This document shows positions 9,062-17,353 of a stretch of DNA of 64,000 nucleotides, piece after piece. The stretch is from Streptomyces albospinus (GTDB lineage: Bacteria > Actinomycetota > Actinomycetes > Streptomycetales > Streptomycetaceae). The stretch spans positions 126,453 through 190,452 of the forward strand of contig NZ_BMRP01000014.1 in the NCBI RefSeq assembly GCF_014648695.1, read 5' to 3'. The translations under genes were made by a program, and so were the position numbers. Within the stretch, counting starts at the first letter, position 1. Each line of letters begins with the position of its first letter. A model generated the notes under the pieces. The model worked only from the letters and a program-made list of their open reading frames with translations. It was not told where the DNA came from and ran no database searches.

Positions 9062-9211
9062 GCGGACGTACGGGGAGTGAGCGTACGTACGGGAGTGAGC
9101 GGACGTACGGGAAGTCGGCGGACGCACGGGAAGTCGGCGGGCGTACGGGGGGAGTGGACGTACGGGGAGTGAGTAGAGGTACGGGGAGAGGGTTGGTGTA
9201 CGGGTAGTGGG
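9046..9211. repeat. Minisatellite of about eight 19-bp units
   Basis: Degenerate tandem copies based on GACGTACGGGGAGTGAGCG start in the final codons of the arylamine acetyltransferase gene and run to about 9211. Variants carry AAGTCGGCG or lose single bases. The array overlaps the stop codon, so unit copy-number changes need not disturb the protein. No gene was found in 9062-9348. Confidence 0.85.
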
Positions 9212-9348
9212 CGGGGGAGCTGGGGCCGGGAGGGCAGCGTGAGTGCTCCGGCTCCTTGGCGCCGGGGGCTTGCGGCTACAGCGGATGCGCGGTCAGTGTC
9301 GGGTCGTTGAACGCTGCCGGACGACGGGGTCAGTGGTGGACGACAGGG

Positions 9349-10035
9349 TCAGTGCCGGATGACGGCGATACCCTCGATTTCGACCAGGGCTGTTTCGTCC
9401 CACAGGCGGGTGGCGCCGATGACGGCCATGGCCGGGAAATCGCTGCCCACCAGGCGTTTCCACACCCGTCCGATCTCCCGGGCGTGCAGGCGGTAGTCGG
9501 CGATATCGACGGCGAAGACGGTGAGCTTGGCCAGGTCGGACGGACCGGCGCCGGAGGCGGCTGCGACCTCCAGGAGGTTGGTCAGAGCCCGCTCGAACTG
9601 CTCGACGATGCCGTTCCCGACGATTCGGCCCGCACCGTCGAGGGCGGTCTGCCCGGCCAGGAAGACCAGGGTGCCGGGGGCGGTGGCACGGACGGCGTGG
9701 CTGAATCCGGTCGGTGGCGCGAGGTGGGGTGGATTGATGCGCTCCAGGTCGCGGCTGCCGACGGCACCGGTGACAGGGGTACCGCTGTCCTTGACGGCGC
9801 CGGCGGCCCGGACGTCATCGCTGCCGGGGGCGGTGCCGACGGACGGGACGGAATCGCTTCCGGGGGCGGTGCCGTTCTCCGCGTCGCACCCGCCGGTCTG
9901 GCCGTGCTGCCCCGTCTGGTCGGCCTGTTCGTGCTGCCCGGCCTGTTCGTGCTGTCCGGTCTGCCCGCGTAGGCCGTGCGGGCCGTGCGGGTCGGCCGCG
10001 CTCAGCTTGTCCGTCTCCCCACGGTCAACGCTCAT
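9349..10035 (-). CDS. RidA/YjgF-family protein with a low-complexity N-terminal extension
   Basis: This 228-residue protein has its C-terminal 125 residues as a RidA (YjgF/UK114) domain. RidA proteins hydrolyse reactive enamine/imine intermediates, and relatives act on other imines. The domain starts near LERINPPHLAPPTG and includes LVFLAGQTALDG, the conserved VRATAPGTL region and the final VEIEGIAVI. The first 95 residues are disordered and repetitive (GQHEQAGQHEQADQTGQHGQ), which is unusual for a family of about 130 residues. The ATG overlaps the stop of the upstream DeoR-like gene (ATGA), so the two are probably co-translated. Confidence 0.85.
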   Translation of the reverse strand: MSVDRGETDKLSAADPHGPHGLRGQTGQHEQAGQHEQADQTGQHGQTGGCDAENGTAPGSDSVPSVGTAPGSDDVRAAGAVKDSGTPVTGAVGSRDLERINPPHLAPPTGFSHAVRATAPGTLVFLAGQTALDGAGRIVGNGIVEQFERALTNLLEVAAASGAGPSDLAKLTVFAVDIADYRLHAREIGRVWKRLVGSDFPAMAVIGATRLWDETALVEIEGIAVIRH

Positions 10036-10382
10036 CCCCGCCGGCTCCCCTCTGCTGCCAACTCGTATCGCACTCCCAGGGATTGAAGCGCGTCCTGCTC
10101 CTCCTGGGGAAGGAGTTCATCGGAGATGACGAGATCGAAGTCGGTCGGCGGCGCCGGCTCGTTGATGGCCTGGAGCAGCCTGCCCTGATGCTCCGGGGTG
10201 TCCAGATCGCGGTGCACCGTCATCTGGCTGACGCCGAGCTCCTGGGCCAGGTCCTCGATGGTCACCTGGTCCTCGGCCGGCACCCGGTCGCTGATCCGCC
10301 TGCGGCGGCCCTTGGGGCTCGGCTTCGTGACCGGCGCGGCGGTCGCGACCGGGGCGTCGACTGCCCCTTCGGTGTCGGTCAA
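10032..10382 (-). CDS. DeoR-type HTH protein lacking the sugar-sensing domain
   Basis: This 116-residue protein carries a DeoR winged-helix segment at about residues 40-70 (IEDLAQELGVSQMTVHRDLD). It ends without the SIS-like effector domain that full DeoR repressors of about 250 residues carry. The tail (FDLVISDELLPQEEQDALQSL) is acidic and unrecognised. The proposed start is TTG at 10382, with AAGGGA 8 bases upstream. It overlaps the RidA gene by 4 bases, so it may control that operon. Whether it binds DNA without an effector domain is open. Confidence 0.65.
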   Translation of the reverse strand: MTDTEGAVDAPVATAAPVTKPSPKGRRRRISDRVPAEDQVTIEDLAQELGVSQMTVHRDLDTPEHQGRLLQAINEPAPPTDFDLVISDELLPQEEQDALQSLGVRYELAAEGSRRG

Positions 10383-10433
10383 CGCTGGTCCCTTCGCGGA
10401 TCGGATGTCGGCCGTCCGTCTGCTGTCAGCCCC

Positions 10434-11144
10434 CTACCCGGCGAGTTTAGGACGGGGCGGGGCTGCGGCAGCCGTGGTTATCGGCTCGGCGCCGTCCAGC
10501 GTGCCCTGGGCGCCGTAGGGGTGGCAGCGGAGAAACGCGGCTTCGTGATGGAACGGTGCCGCCCGGTGCTCCTGGACCGCCGCCTTGTGCTGAGGCTGCG
10601 CGGAGCCGTACGCGTAGCGGCTCATCGCGGAGACGCTCTGCCATATGGAGAACGTACCGACGAAGCGCGGCGGTCTGGCCAGAGCGGTGGACGCGAGCAG
10701 TGCGGGATCGGCCGCGGCCCGGCTGGAGGCGGAGGAATTGGCGCGCAGGAAGGGGACCGCGCGTCGCAGCCGCAGCTTTCCCAGGGTGAGGACGGCGACC
10801 GGACCGTCCTCGTCCGCCATCGCGGTGCCCGGGTCCGTCTCGACCGGCATCGGACTCCACGCGCCCGAGATCCGGACCGGCCGCAGCCGCACATGCCAGC
10901 CGCCGGACATCCGGCGGGCCAGCGGGTCTTCGGCGAGGAAGCGGTCCAGGGCGACGTCGTCCTCCCATGAGGCGATCAGGGCGGCCCGGCCGGGGTGCAG
11001 CTTGGGCAGGCCGGAGGCGATGGCGCCGGTGAGCGTGGTCTCGGCGTAGCGCAGGCCGGGGGTCGCTCCGTGGCGTGGGCACTGGCTGAGGACGGTCCGC
11101 ACGGAGCGGACGCCGATGTCGGCGATGTGCACGGAAACGATCAT
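10434..11144 (-). CDS. Spheroidene monooxygenase (CrtA)-like protein
   Basis: This 236-residue protein resembles the CrtA-like monooxygenase family common in actinomycetes. Key stretches are MIVSVHIADIGVRSV at the start, GLRYAETTLTGAI, ALIASWEDDVALDRFL, GPVAVLTLGKLRL, FSIWQSVSAMSRYAYG and HHEAAFLR. The ATG at 11144 was chosen over one 24 bases upstream because GGGGG lies 5 bases before it. No carotenoid genes are nearby, so the substrate is unknown. It is divergent from a TetR regulator, and a palindrome between the two genes suggests direct control by it. Confidence 0.7.
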   Translation of the reverse strand: MIVSVHIADIGVRSVRTVLSQCPRHGATPGLRYAETTLTGAIASGLPKLHPGRAALIASWEDDVALDRFLAEDPLARRMSGGWHVRLRPVRISGAWSPMPVETDPGTAMADEDGPVAVLTLGKLRLRRAVPFLRANSSASSRAAADPALLASTALARPPRFVGTFSIWQSVSAMSRYAYGSAQPQHKAAVQEHRAAPFHHEAAFLRCHPYGAQGTLDGAEPITTAAAAPPRPKLAG

Positions 11145-11182
11145 GGTGACCCCCGTCGCCTGCTCCATGAAGTTACTGATGC

Positions 11183-11200
11183 GTATACCATTTGGTACAC
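11183..11200. promoter_or_regulatory. Palindromic operator between the monooxygenase and TetR genes
   Basis: An 18-bp imperfect palindrome has the core TACCATTTGGTA and flanking GT/AC matches. It lies 39-56 bases upstream of the minus-strand monooxygenase start and about 100 bases upstream of tetR. Its size and position suit a TetR-dimer operator for both genes. Confidence 0.65.
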
Positions 11201-11300
11201 GACTGAGTATGCTTCATCGCAGAGACAATTGCGAGCGGAATTCCGCGGCCGAAATGAGCCAGATCCCATCACCCGCACCGACACCGCACGAGGACGTCGC

Positions 11301-11924
11301 ATGAGCGAGATCGACCGGAACCGCGCCGCCCGGGCCGAGGCCAGGACGCGCATCGAGGACGTGGCCGCCCGGCTGTTCGCGGAGCGCGGCTTCGCGGGCA
11401 CGACCATCGGGGAGATCGCCGCCGAAGCCGGTCTGAGCAAGCCGATGCTCTACCGCCACTTCGACTCCAAGCAGGAGCTCCACCTCGCCCTGCTGGAACG
11501 GCACCGAGACGAGCTGGCCGCCGCTCCCATCCGTGAACTTCTGCACGGCGAGGGCGACTTGGGTCGGCGCATGGAGGCGATGTACGACGCCTGGTTCGGG
11601 TATGTGCAGTCCCACCCGTACACCTGGCGGATGATGTTCCGCGACACCACGGGCGACGCGGAGGTACAAGACTTCCACCGCGAACTCCAGCGCAGGCAGC
11701 GCGAAACGGACATGGCCCTGCTGCGCGAGTTCGTCCCCGGCGTCCCCGAGGCCGAGCTGGAACCCCTCGGCGAGGCCATCCGCAGCTCGCTCTACGGGCT
11801 CGCCCTGTGGTGGCTGGACCGCCCGGAACAACCACGCGAGATCCTGGTGGCGACCATGACCCGGATCACGCGTGGCTTGATATCAACGGTTGAGGGGGCG
11901 AGGGAGGGGCGTTCGGACGGCTGA
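11301..11924 (+). CDS. TetR-family transcriptional regulator
   Basis: This 208-residue repressor has a standard N-terminal TetR HTH at about residues 13-60: IEDVAARLFAERGFAGTTIG, then EIAAEAGLSKPMLYRHFDSK. The ligand-binding half (RMEAMYDAWFGYVQSHPYTW, then SLYGLALWWLDRPEQPREIL) matches the TetR_C arrangement but reveals no ligand. The ATG at 11301 follows GAGGACGTCGC. It is divergent from the CrtA-like monooxygenase gene, with a palindromic operator between them, so it probably represses both itself and the monooxygenase. Confidence 0.92.
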   Translation: MSEIDRNRAARAEARTRIEDVAARLFAERGFAGTTIGEIAAEAGLSKPMLYRHFDSKQELHLALLERHRDELAAAPIRELLHGEGDLGRRMEAMYDAWFGYVQSHPYTWRMMFRDTTGDAEVQDFHRELQRRQRETDMALLREFVPGVPEAELEPLGEAIRSSLYGLALWWLDRPEQPREILVATMTRITRGLISTVEGAREGRSDG

Positions 11925-12769
11925 GAGGCCGCACGGCACGGGCAGGAGCTGCTCCATGCCGGCTCGGCGCACTGGTTCTGTGTGGCCAGTCCAGTCTCTG
12001 CGCGGCGAGTTCTGCACGGAGGGTCCTGTGCGGCGGTTCTGTGCGCGGTTCTGTGCGGTGGCCTCGGTGCAGCGGTTTCGGCGCGCCGGCCCTTGCGCCA
12101 TGGCCACTGCACTCCAGCGCGTCGTACCGGTGCCGTGCCGAAATGGTGCTGTGCCGAAACGTTGCCACACGGCACCGGTGCCGCGCCGCTCCGGTGCCGT
12201 GTGGCAACGCAGCCGCGCTGTACGGCAACGCACCTGCGCTGTACGGGACGCACCCGCGACCTACGGGAACGCACCCGCGGCGTAGGGCATTGAGCCGCCT
12301 CGGTATCGCATCGTGCTGCCGTAAGGCAACGCGCCGCCGCCGAACGAATCGGACTGGCGCCGAACCGCATCGTTCGGTCCCGCTCCCCTCCGCTCCGCGG
12401 CGTATCGCGGCGTATCGCGGCGTATCGCGGCGTATCGCTCGGCAATGCTCGTCGACGCTCGGCTCCGCGTACGCTCCACACCCGCCCACCCCCCGAAGGG
12501 GGGTGGGCGGAGGGGAAAAAATATGTAGGAAGCGCAAGCGGGGCAGGCGTAGCGAAAACTGGAGCGGCGGAAAATCCGGAGGCGCTGGGAAGGGAACCTC
12601 GCCAGGGCGAACCCCCGAGCCCCAGCGCTGCCTTGGGCCCGTCGCCCCGACCGGTACCCGGCGTCGTCACCCACGGCTCGCTACCCCGGCCCCGGCCCGC
12701 CGCCGCGGCTTGGGCCCTCCCCGCACGCCCCCACCCCACACCCCCACCCTGAGCCCTCGGCCCAGGCCC
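11925..12769. other. 845-bp non-coding region rich in short repeats and palindromes
   Basis: Several frames are open on both strands, but none shows codon bias or a recognisable product. The translations are Arg/His/Pro runs created by repeated words such as GGTGCCG, CGGCACCGGTGCCG and TGCGCTGTACGG. A 13-bp perfect hairpin (12482-12494 with 12498-12510, loop GAA) precedes an A-rich stretch, GAGGGGAAAAAATATG. I see no gene; it may be a degraded region or a repeat-expanded spacer. Confidence 0.5.
12397..12438. repeat. Four tandem copies of a 10-bp repeat
   Basis: GCGGCGTATC recurs four times without interruption inside the repeat-rich spacer. It is a simple tandem repeat with no associated gene. 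Confidence 0.85.
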
Positions 12770-13774
12770 CTAAGCCACCGTCCCCGGATACAGTGCCGCC
12801 CGCAGGTGCCCCGTCCAGTGGGCCGTCGACTCCTTCGCCACACGGGTTTCGGGTGCGTACAGCTCGAAGCCGTGCCAGGCGCCGGGCACATTGCGGACGG
12901 TGACCGGCACACCGGCGTCCATCAGGCGCCGCGCGTATGCCAGGCCCGCGTCACGCAGGGGATCGAGGTCGCAGACCTGGATGTAGGCGGGCGGCAGGCC
13001 AGAGAGGTCGGAGGCGCGGGCCGGGGAGGAGTAGGGATCCGGTGTCGTTCCCTCCGGCGGATAACCCTCCGGGAGGTAGTGGCGCCACGCCGCGCGGACC
13101 GAACGCCAGGTGTTCACCATGGGGTTCGGGGAGGTGTCGGCTGTGTCCGCCGGGATGGGCCCGTCGGCGACGCGGTCGTCCAGGTCCGGGATGCACATCG
13201 ACTGGTAGGTGATCGCCGGGCCGCCGCGGTCGCGTGCCATCAGGGCGACCGCCGCGCTCAGCCCGCCGCCCGCCGACTTGCCGGTGACGGCGATCCGTTC
13301 GGGGTCGACGCCCAGTTCGACCGCCTGCGCCGCCGTCCATTCCAGGGCGAGATAGCAGTCCTCCACACCGGCCGGATAGCGGTGCTCGGGCGCGAGACGG
13401 TATTCCACGGCGATGGTGACGGCGCGCAGGCTGCGGCAGAGTTCGAGCGCGGTGCGGTCCTGCCCGGGCAGCGAACGGCCGATGGCATAGCCGCCACCGT
13501 GGAAGTGCAGTACGGCAGGCAACGGCGCCGCGGAGGAGGCGTCACCGGTGTCCTCCGGCCAGTAGACCTCGACGGTCAGCGCGCTGCCGTCCGGCCGCGG
13601 AACGTCATAGCGCTTGCTGCGCACGCCCGAGCGATCGGCCGCACGCATCTTCAGCAGCGCGTGGAACCTCTCGCGGGTGGCCGCGATGTCCTCGTACGGA
13701 TCGGAATACGGGGGCAACTTCTCCAGGAACGGTACGAGTTCAGGATGGACCCGTATTTCGGGCGGCACGGCCAT
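12770..13774 (-). CDS. Alpha/beta hydrolase of the hormone-sensitive lipase type
   Basis: This 334-residue cytosolic esterase/lipase belongs to the HSL (bacterial family IV) group. The oxyanion-hole motif HFHGGGYAIG and the nucleophile motif GKSAGGG are clear. The acid lies in DLDPLRDAG and the catalytic His in GAWHGFEL. The length matches the family. The start is the ATG at 13774, opening MAVPPEIRVHPEL. It is flanked by repeat-rich spacers and has no operon partner. The substrate is probably a short-chain ester and cannot be specified. Confidence 0.92.
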   Translation of the reverse strand: MAVPPEIRVHPELVPFLEKLPPYSDPYEDIAATRERFHALLKMRAADRSGVRSKRYDVPRPDGSALTVEVYWPEDTGDASSAAPLPAVLHFHGGGYAIGRSLPGQDRTALELCRSLRAVTIAVEYRLAPEHRYPAGVEDCYLALEWTAAQAVELGVDPERIAVTGKSAGGGLSAAVALMARDRGGPAITYQSMCIPDLDDRVADGPIPADTADTSPNPMVNTWRSVRAAWRHYLPEGYPPEGTTPDPYSSPARASDLSGLPPAYIQVCDLDPLRDAGLAYARRLMDAGVPVTVRNVPGAWHGFELYAPETRVAKESTAHWTGHLRAALYPGTVA

Positions 13775-13984
13775 AGGGGCGTTCTCCTCTGGTCACGACA
13801 GGCGTACGCAGAGCGCGTACGCACCCACCCCACTCTGCACCGCGGCACTGACAGCCCGGTGGAAGAACGGCAAAACCCCTGCCCGTCAGGTCGGGGGGCG
13901 GCCCGGTAGCGGCACATCCGATTTCTGCGGGAGTGCCGACCGACAGCGGCAGGCAACAGACAAGTGAGGCCGCCCCATTGGCAG

Positions 13985-14024
13985 AGTGCCGCAGTGCCGC
14001 AGTGCCGCAGTGCCGCAGTGCCGC
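13985..14024. repeat. Five tandem copies of an 8-bp repeat
   Basis: AGTGCCGC is repeated five times perfectly in the spacer between the hydrolase and the PolA-like gene. A second short-period run (GGCGCTAC, then CGCCCC) follows. No gene lies between 13775 and 14106. Confidence 0.9.
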
Positions 14025-14106
14025 AGCGTCACCCGGCGCTACGGCGCTACGGCGCCCGCGCCCCCGCCCCCGCGCCCCGGCGCGTCCGCGCACCCGGATT
14101 GCCGGC

Positions 14107-15786
14107 TCACTTCGCCTCCGCGTAGCACTCCACCACTGCCGTCGTGAAAGGGAACCGCACCGGCGTCGGCCCGAAGGCGATCCGTCCCGCCGAGTCCGCC
14201 GCCGTCGCGATCGCCTCGGACACCGTCCCGGCCTCCTCCGCCGGACAGTGCACGATCACCTCGTCATGCTGGAAGAAGACCAGTTCGGCGCGGAGCCGGG
14301 CCCGCGCCATGGACTGACGCAGTGCGGCCAGCATCAGGAGTGCCCAGTCGGCGGCGCTGCCCTGCACGACGAAGTTACGGGTGAAACGGCCGCGGGCGCG
14401 GGCCGCCGAGCTGCTGCCGTATCCGGTGGGCGCTTCGTCCTCCTGGGGCAGGCCTGCTTCGTCGGGCGTGGTCATGGACGCGGGCGGGCAGGTGCGGCCC
14501 ATCCACGTACGCACCAGGCGGCCCTCCTCGCCGGCGCGGGCGGCGTCGTCCACATACGCCACCGCGGCCGGATAGCGGCGGCGCAGATCGGCCATGTGCT
14601 TGAGGGCATCGCCCGAGGTCTGGCCGTAAATGGCGCCCAGCAGCGCGAGTTTGGCCTGGTCGCGGTCGCCGCCGAAAGCGCGCGCGGCCAGATCCGCGTA
14701 CAGGTCCCTGCCGCTGCCGGCCACCTCCATCAGACCCCGGTCGCGGGAGACGGCGGCCAGCACCCGCGGCTCCATCTGGTCGGCGTCGGCGACCACCAGA
14801 CGCCAGCCCGGGTCGGCGCGCACGGCCTGCCGGATCACCTTGGGGATCTGGAGGGCGCCCCCGCCGTTGGTGGTCCAGCGGCCGGAGACCGTGCTGCCGG
14901 GCAGATACTCGGCGCGGAAGCGGCCCTCGTGCACCCACTGCTGGAGCCAGGACCAGCCATGGGCGGTGTACAGGCGGTAGAGGGACTTGTACGCGAGCAA
15001 CGGCGCCACCGCGGGGTGGTCGATCTGCTGGAGCTCCCATTTGCGCGTCGAGGTCAGGGCGATGCCGGCACGGGCGAAGGCCCTGATGATGTCGTGGGGC
15101 AGGTCGGGGCGGACCCGTATGCCCTCCCCGAAGGCCCGCGACACCTCGTCGGCCAGCTCCGCCATACGACGCGGCTCCAGCCCGCCCGGATAGCGCTCGC
15201 CCAGCAGCTCGTCCAGCACCTCCCGGTGCACATCCGCCCGCCAGGGCACTCCGGTCCGTGCCATCTCCGCGGCGACCAGCATGCCCGCCGACTCGGACGC
15301 CAGCAGCAGGCGCATCCGCTCCGGATGCTCGGCCTTCGCCGTACGCGCCACCTGGCCGGCATAGACCTCCAGCAGCGCGGTGAACTCGTCCGTGCCGGGC
15401 GGCAGCGGCACCGGGCCCGGCTCGAACAGGGACGGCTGGGTCTCGGCGGCGCGCGCGGGGGCGTCCTGCGGGACGGGCAGGCCGTGCAGCCGCGCCCAGG
15501 CGGCGGCCAGCGAACGCGGCTGGCCCGACTGGCCCTCCTCGTGGCCGATCAGCAGCGCCTCCGCGGCCTCGACGTCGTAGCAGCGCTCGACCCGCACCCC
15601 GGCGGCCAGCAGGCGCCGGTAGATCTCGGCCGTGGACCGCCACACCCAGCGCGCGACCTCGGGGCGCGACCGCACCGCCTCGGTGAGCGAGGGCTCGCAC
15701 ACCACGGGACCCGCGGGCCGTCCGTCCTGAGTGAGCGGGCAGAGACGAACACCCCCGTCGCCCGTCTCCGCCACCGCCCATCTCAT
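14107..15786 (-). CDS. PolA-like family A DNA polymerase without a 5' nuclease
   Basis: This 559-residue protein is the short family A polymerase often annotated in Streptomyces as bifunctional 3'-5' exonuclease/DNA polymerase. Polymerase motif A reads VVADADQMEPRVLAA, motif B RDQAKLALLGAIYGQ and motif C FFQHDEVIVHCP, so the two catalytic Asp residues are present. The N-terminal third (MRWAVAETGDGG onward) corresponds to the exonuclease-like region but lacks obvious DEDD exonuclease residues. The 5' nuclease domain of PolA is absent. The ATG at 15786 is supported by a DNA-damage-type promoter placed for a leaderless transcript, which suggests an accessory repair polymerase. Confidence 0.88.
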   Translation of the reverse strand: MRWAVAETGDGGVRLCPLTQDGRPAGPVVCEPSLTEAVRSRPEVARWVWRSTAEIYRRLLAAGVRVERCYDVEAAEALLIGHEEGQSGQPRSLAAAWARLHGLPVPQDAPARAAETQPSLFEPGPVPLPPGTDEFTALLEVYAGQVARTAKAEHPERMRLLLASESAGMLVAAEMARTGVPWRADVHREVLDELLGERYPGGLEPRRMAELADEVSRAFGEGIRVRPDLPHDIIRAFARAGIALTSTRKWELQQIDHPAVAPLLAYKSLYRLYTAHGWSWLQQWVHEGRFRAEYLPGSTVSGRWTTNGGGALQIPKVIRQAVRADPGWRLVVADADQMEPRVLAAVSRDRGLMEVAGSGRDLYADLAARAFGGDRDQAKLALLGAIYGQTSGDALKHMADLRRRYPAAVAYVDDAARAGEEGRLVRTWMGRTCPPASMTTPDEAGLPQEDEAPTGYGSSSAARARGRFTRNFVVQGSAADWALLMLAALRQSMARARLRAELVFFQHDEVIVHCPAEEAGTVSEAIATAADSAGRIAFGPTPVRFPFTTAVVECYAEAK

Positions 15787-15793
15787 GCCTCCG

Positions 15794-15816
15794 AGTCTTG
15801 CACCAGGGTCTGACAA
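15794..15816 (-). promoter_or_regulatory. Candidate PafBC-type promoter of the PolA-like gene
   Basis: On the minus strand TTGTCA (15816-15811), an 11-base spacer and AAGACT (15799-15794) match the RecA-independent DNA-damage promoter spacing. The expected start point, about 7 bases after the -10, coincides with the ATG at 15786, implying a leaderless mRNA. Confidence 0.5.
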
Positions 15817-16021
15817 TGCCGCCGAGGCCGCCCCTGCCGAGGCTCCGGTGGCGTCGGCGACGGTGTCTCTCCCGGCACCCCCCGCCACAATCCGCGGCGG
15901 CGGCCCGGCGGCCCGGCAGCGCCGTAGGGCAGAGCCCCGGGCAGCGCCGCTCGCGAGGATGCCTCCGCCCTGCGGATATGGCTCCCCCTGTCCGACCTAC
16001 CGCGGCGCGGACAGCCCGCCC

Positions 16022-16068
16022 GGGGACAGCTCCCTGGGGCCCGCCCGCCACCCCATGGAGCTGTCCCC
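16022..16068 (-). terminator. Stem-loop after the AlkZ-like gene
   Basis: GGGGACAGCTCC (16022-16033) and its exact complement (16057-16068) form a 12-bp stem about 10 bases beyond the stop of the AlkZ-like gene. There is no T run; GC stem-loops of this kind often end transcripts in Streptomyces. Confidence 0.55.
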
Positions 16069-16078
16069 ATCGGGCGGG

Positions 16079-17194
16079 CTATCCCGTACGCACCTCCAGC
16101 ACACGCTCGCGCCCTGTGCAGCGGGACAGATGCGCGGCCTCCGCCTCCAGGGCCGCCCGGGGTATGCCGCCGTGCTCCGCGAAGAGCGTCACCGCCACCG
16201 CCCCCTCGGTGAACTCCCACACCCCGGCCACCCGGCCCTCGTGCACCACCACCGGTGAGATCCAGCCCCCGGCCCGGCTCACCTCCTTGCGCCGGGCGGG
16301 CGCGATCAGCCGGGTGTCGCTGCTGCCGGGCCCGAGGACGTACTGGTCGAAGCCCGCCAGCAGCCGCACCTCGTGCGACGGCTCGGTCCGCGCCAGCGCG
16401 TCGGCGTCCTCGGCCCGTACGAAGGCGCCCTCCTGGCCATCGACCTGAACCTCCGTCAGCCGGTCGCCGAGCGCCGCGAACCAGCCGCGGAGCACGGCCT
16501 TACGGGTCGCCCCGCGCAGCAGCCAGGCATCGAACGCGGCGGGCGTCGCCGGGCCGTGCGCCGCCAGATAGGCCGGAATCACCGCCGCGGCGGCTTCCTC
16601 GGGGTCCGGCAGGCCGCGCCATCCGGGCACCCAGGATCGCGGAGCGGTGAAGGTCACGTTCTGCCCCCGGGGCGGCCCCTGGCACAGCCGTCCGGTCCAG
16701 GCGAGCGGTTTGAGGACGGTGCCCCAGCCCGAGGAGAGCTGCTCGCCCAGCCCTTCCAGCCCCGGGCGCTCCAACAGGGCCGCGGTCAGCTCCTGACGGG
16801 TCAGCGGCCGGCCGTCCAGGAGGTCGTCGACGGCCTCGCCGAGCACCGCCATCTGCTGCGGGTCCACACCGAAGGCCCGCTGCCAGGACGGCTTTTCCCA
16901 TGTCCGTGCGGCCCCCAGCAGCGAGAGGTACCCGGCCGACCCGCCGGCCGGCAGCAGATGCAGGGTGCCGCGCATCGCCCAGGTCCTTATCACGGTGCGC
17001 GCGGACAGGGCCCGCCGCACGGCGGCGTCCGGGGCCGTCTGCCGTGTCGTCACGGCAAGTTCGGCGGCCGAGGCGACCTGCGCCTGGACACCGGCCAGCC
17101 GCGCCACCAGTTCCTCGGCCGGGGCGGCGGTGCGCGGCGTCAGACTCTGCTGCCGCAACCGCCAGGCCAGCACCTGCGCGTGGGATACCTTCAT
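16079..17194 (-). CDS. Winged-helix, AlkZ/YcaQ-like DNA glycosylase family protein
   Basis: This 371-residue protein belongs to the winged-helix DNA-binding family that includes AlkZ of Streptomyces and YcaQ, glycosylases that unhook interstrand crosslinks or excise alkylated purines. Family stretches include VLAWRLRQQSL, LVARLAGVQAQ, RALSARTVIRTWAMRGTLHL and LLAGFDQYVLGPGSSDTRLI. The ATG at 17194 lacks a ribosome site, but it lies exactly where a DNA-damage-type promoter would start a leaderless mRNA, and this decides the start. The catalytic QxQ/QxD motif of AlkZ/YcaQ is probably the QAQ in GVQAQVASA, which would place it with AlkZ-like paralogues. Its substrate is unknown. Confidence 0.82.
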   Translation of the reverse strand: MKVSHAQVLAWRLRQQSLTPRTAAPAEELVARLAGVQAQVASAAELAVTTRQTAPDAAVRRALSARTVIRTWAMRGTLHLLPAGGSAGYLSLLGAARTWEKPSWQRAFGVDPQQMAVLGEAVDDLLDGRPLTRQELTAALLERPGLEGLGEQLSSGWGTVLKPLAWTGRLCQGPPRGQNVTFTAPRSWVPGWRGLPDPEEAAAAVIPAYLAAHGPATPAAFDAWLLRGATRKAVLRGWFAALGDRLTEVQVDGQEGAFVRAEDADALARTEPSHEVRLLAGFDQYVLGPGSSDTRLIAPARRKEVSRAGGWISPVVVHEGRVAGVWEFTEGAVAVTLFAEHGGIPRAALEAEAAHLSRCTGRERVLEVRTG

Positions 17195-17200
17195 GGCGCC

Positions 17201-17223
17201 ATTGCACACGACGCCACTGACAA
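17201..17223 (-). promoter_or_regulatory. Candidate PafBC-type promoter of the AlkZ-like gene
   Basis: TTGTCAGTGGC at 17223-17213 on the minus strand is the full RecA-NDp upstream motif. The -10 TGCAAT (17206-17201) is 11 bases after TTGTCA. The initiation point falls at the ATG at 17194, so the transcript is probably leaderless. A DNA-repair-type gene under this promoter is biologically consistent. Confidence 0.6.
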
Positions 17224-17353
17224 TCGACGGTGAGTGACGGCCGACGTGCGACGATGGCGCGGACGGCGGGCATCGGAAGCGGTTGAGTGCGCGTCGTATG
17301 GGCGTCACTGCTGTCCCATACGACACTTTCGTCCATTATCACCCGATTGGTCG

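Noticed and set aside
12480..12520. 13-bp hairpin considered as an intrinsic terminator
   Set aside because: No T run follows on either strand; the adjoining stretch is A-rich on the plus strand, the wrong side for termination.
12041..13909. Long plus-strand frame over the repeat spacer and antisense to the hydrolase gene
   Set aside because: It mixes repeat-derived Arg/Pro runs with antisense sequence. There is no ribosome site and no domain.
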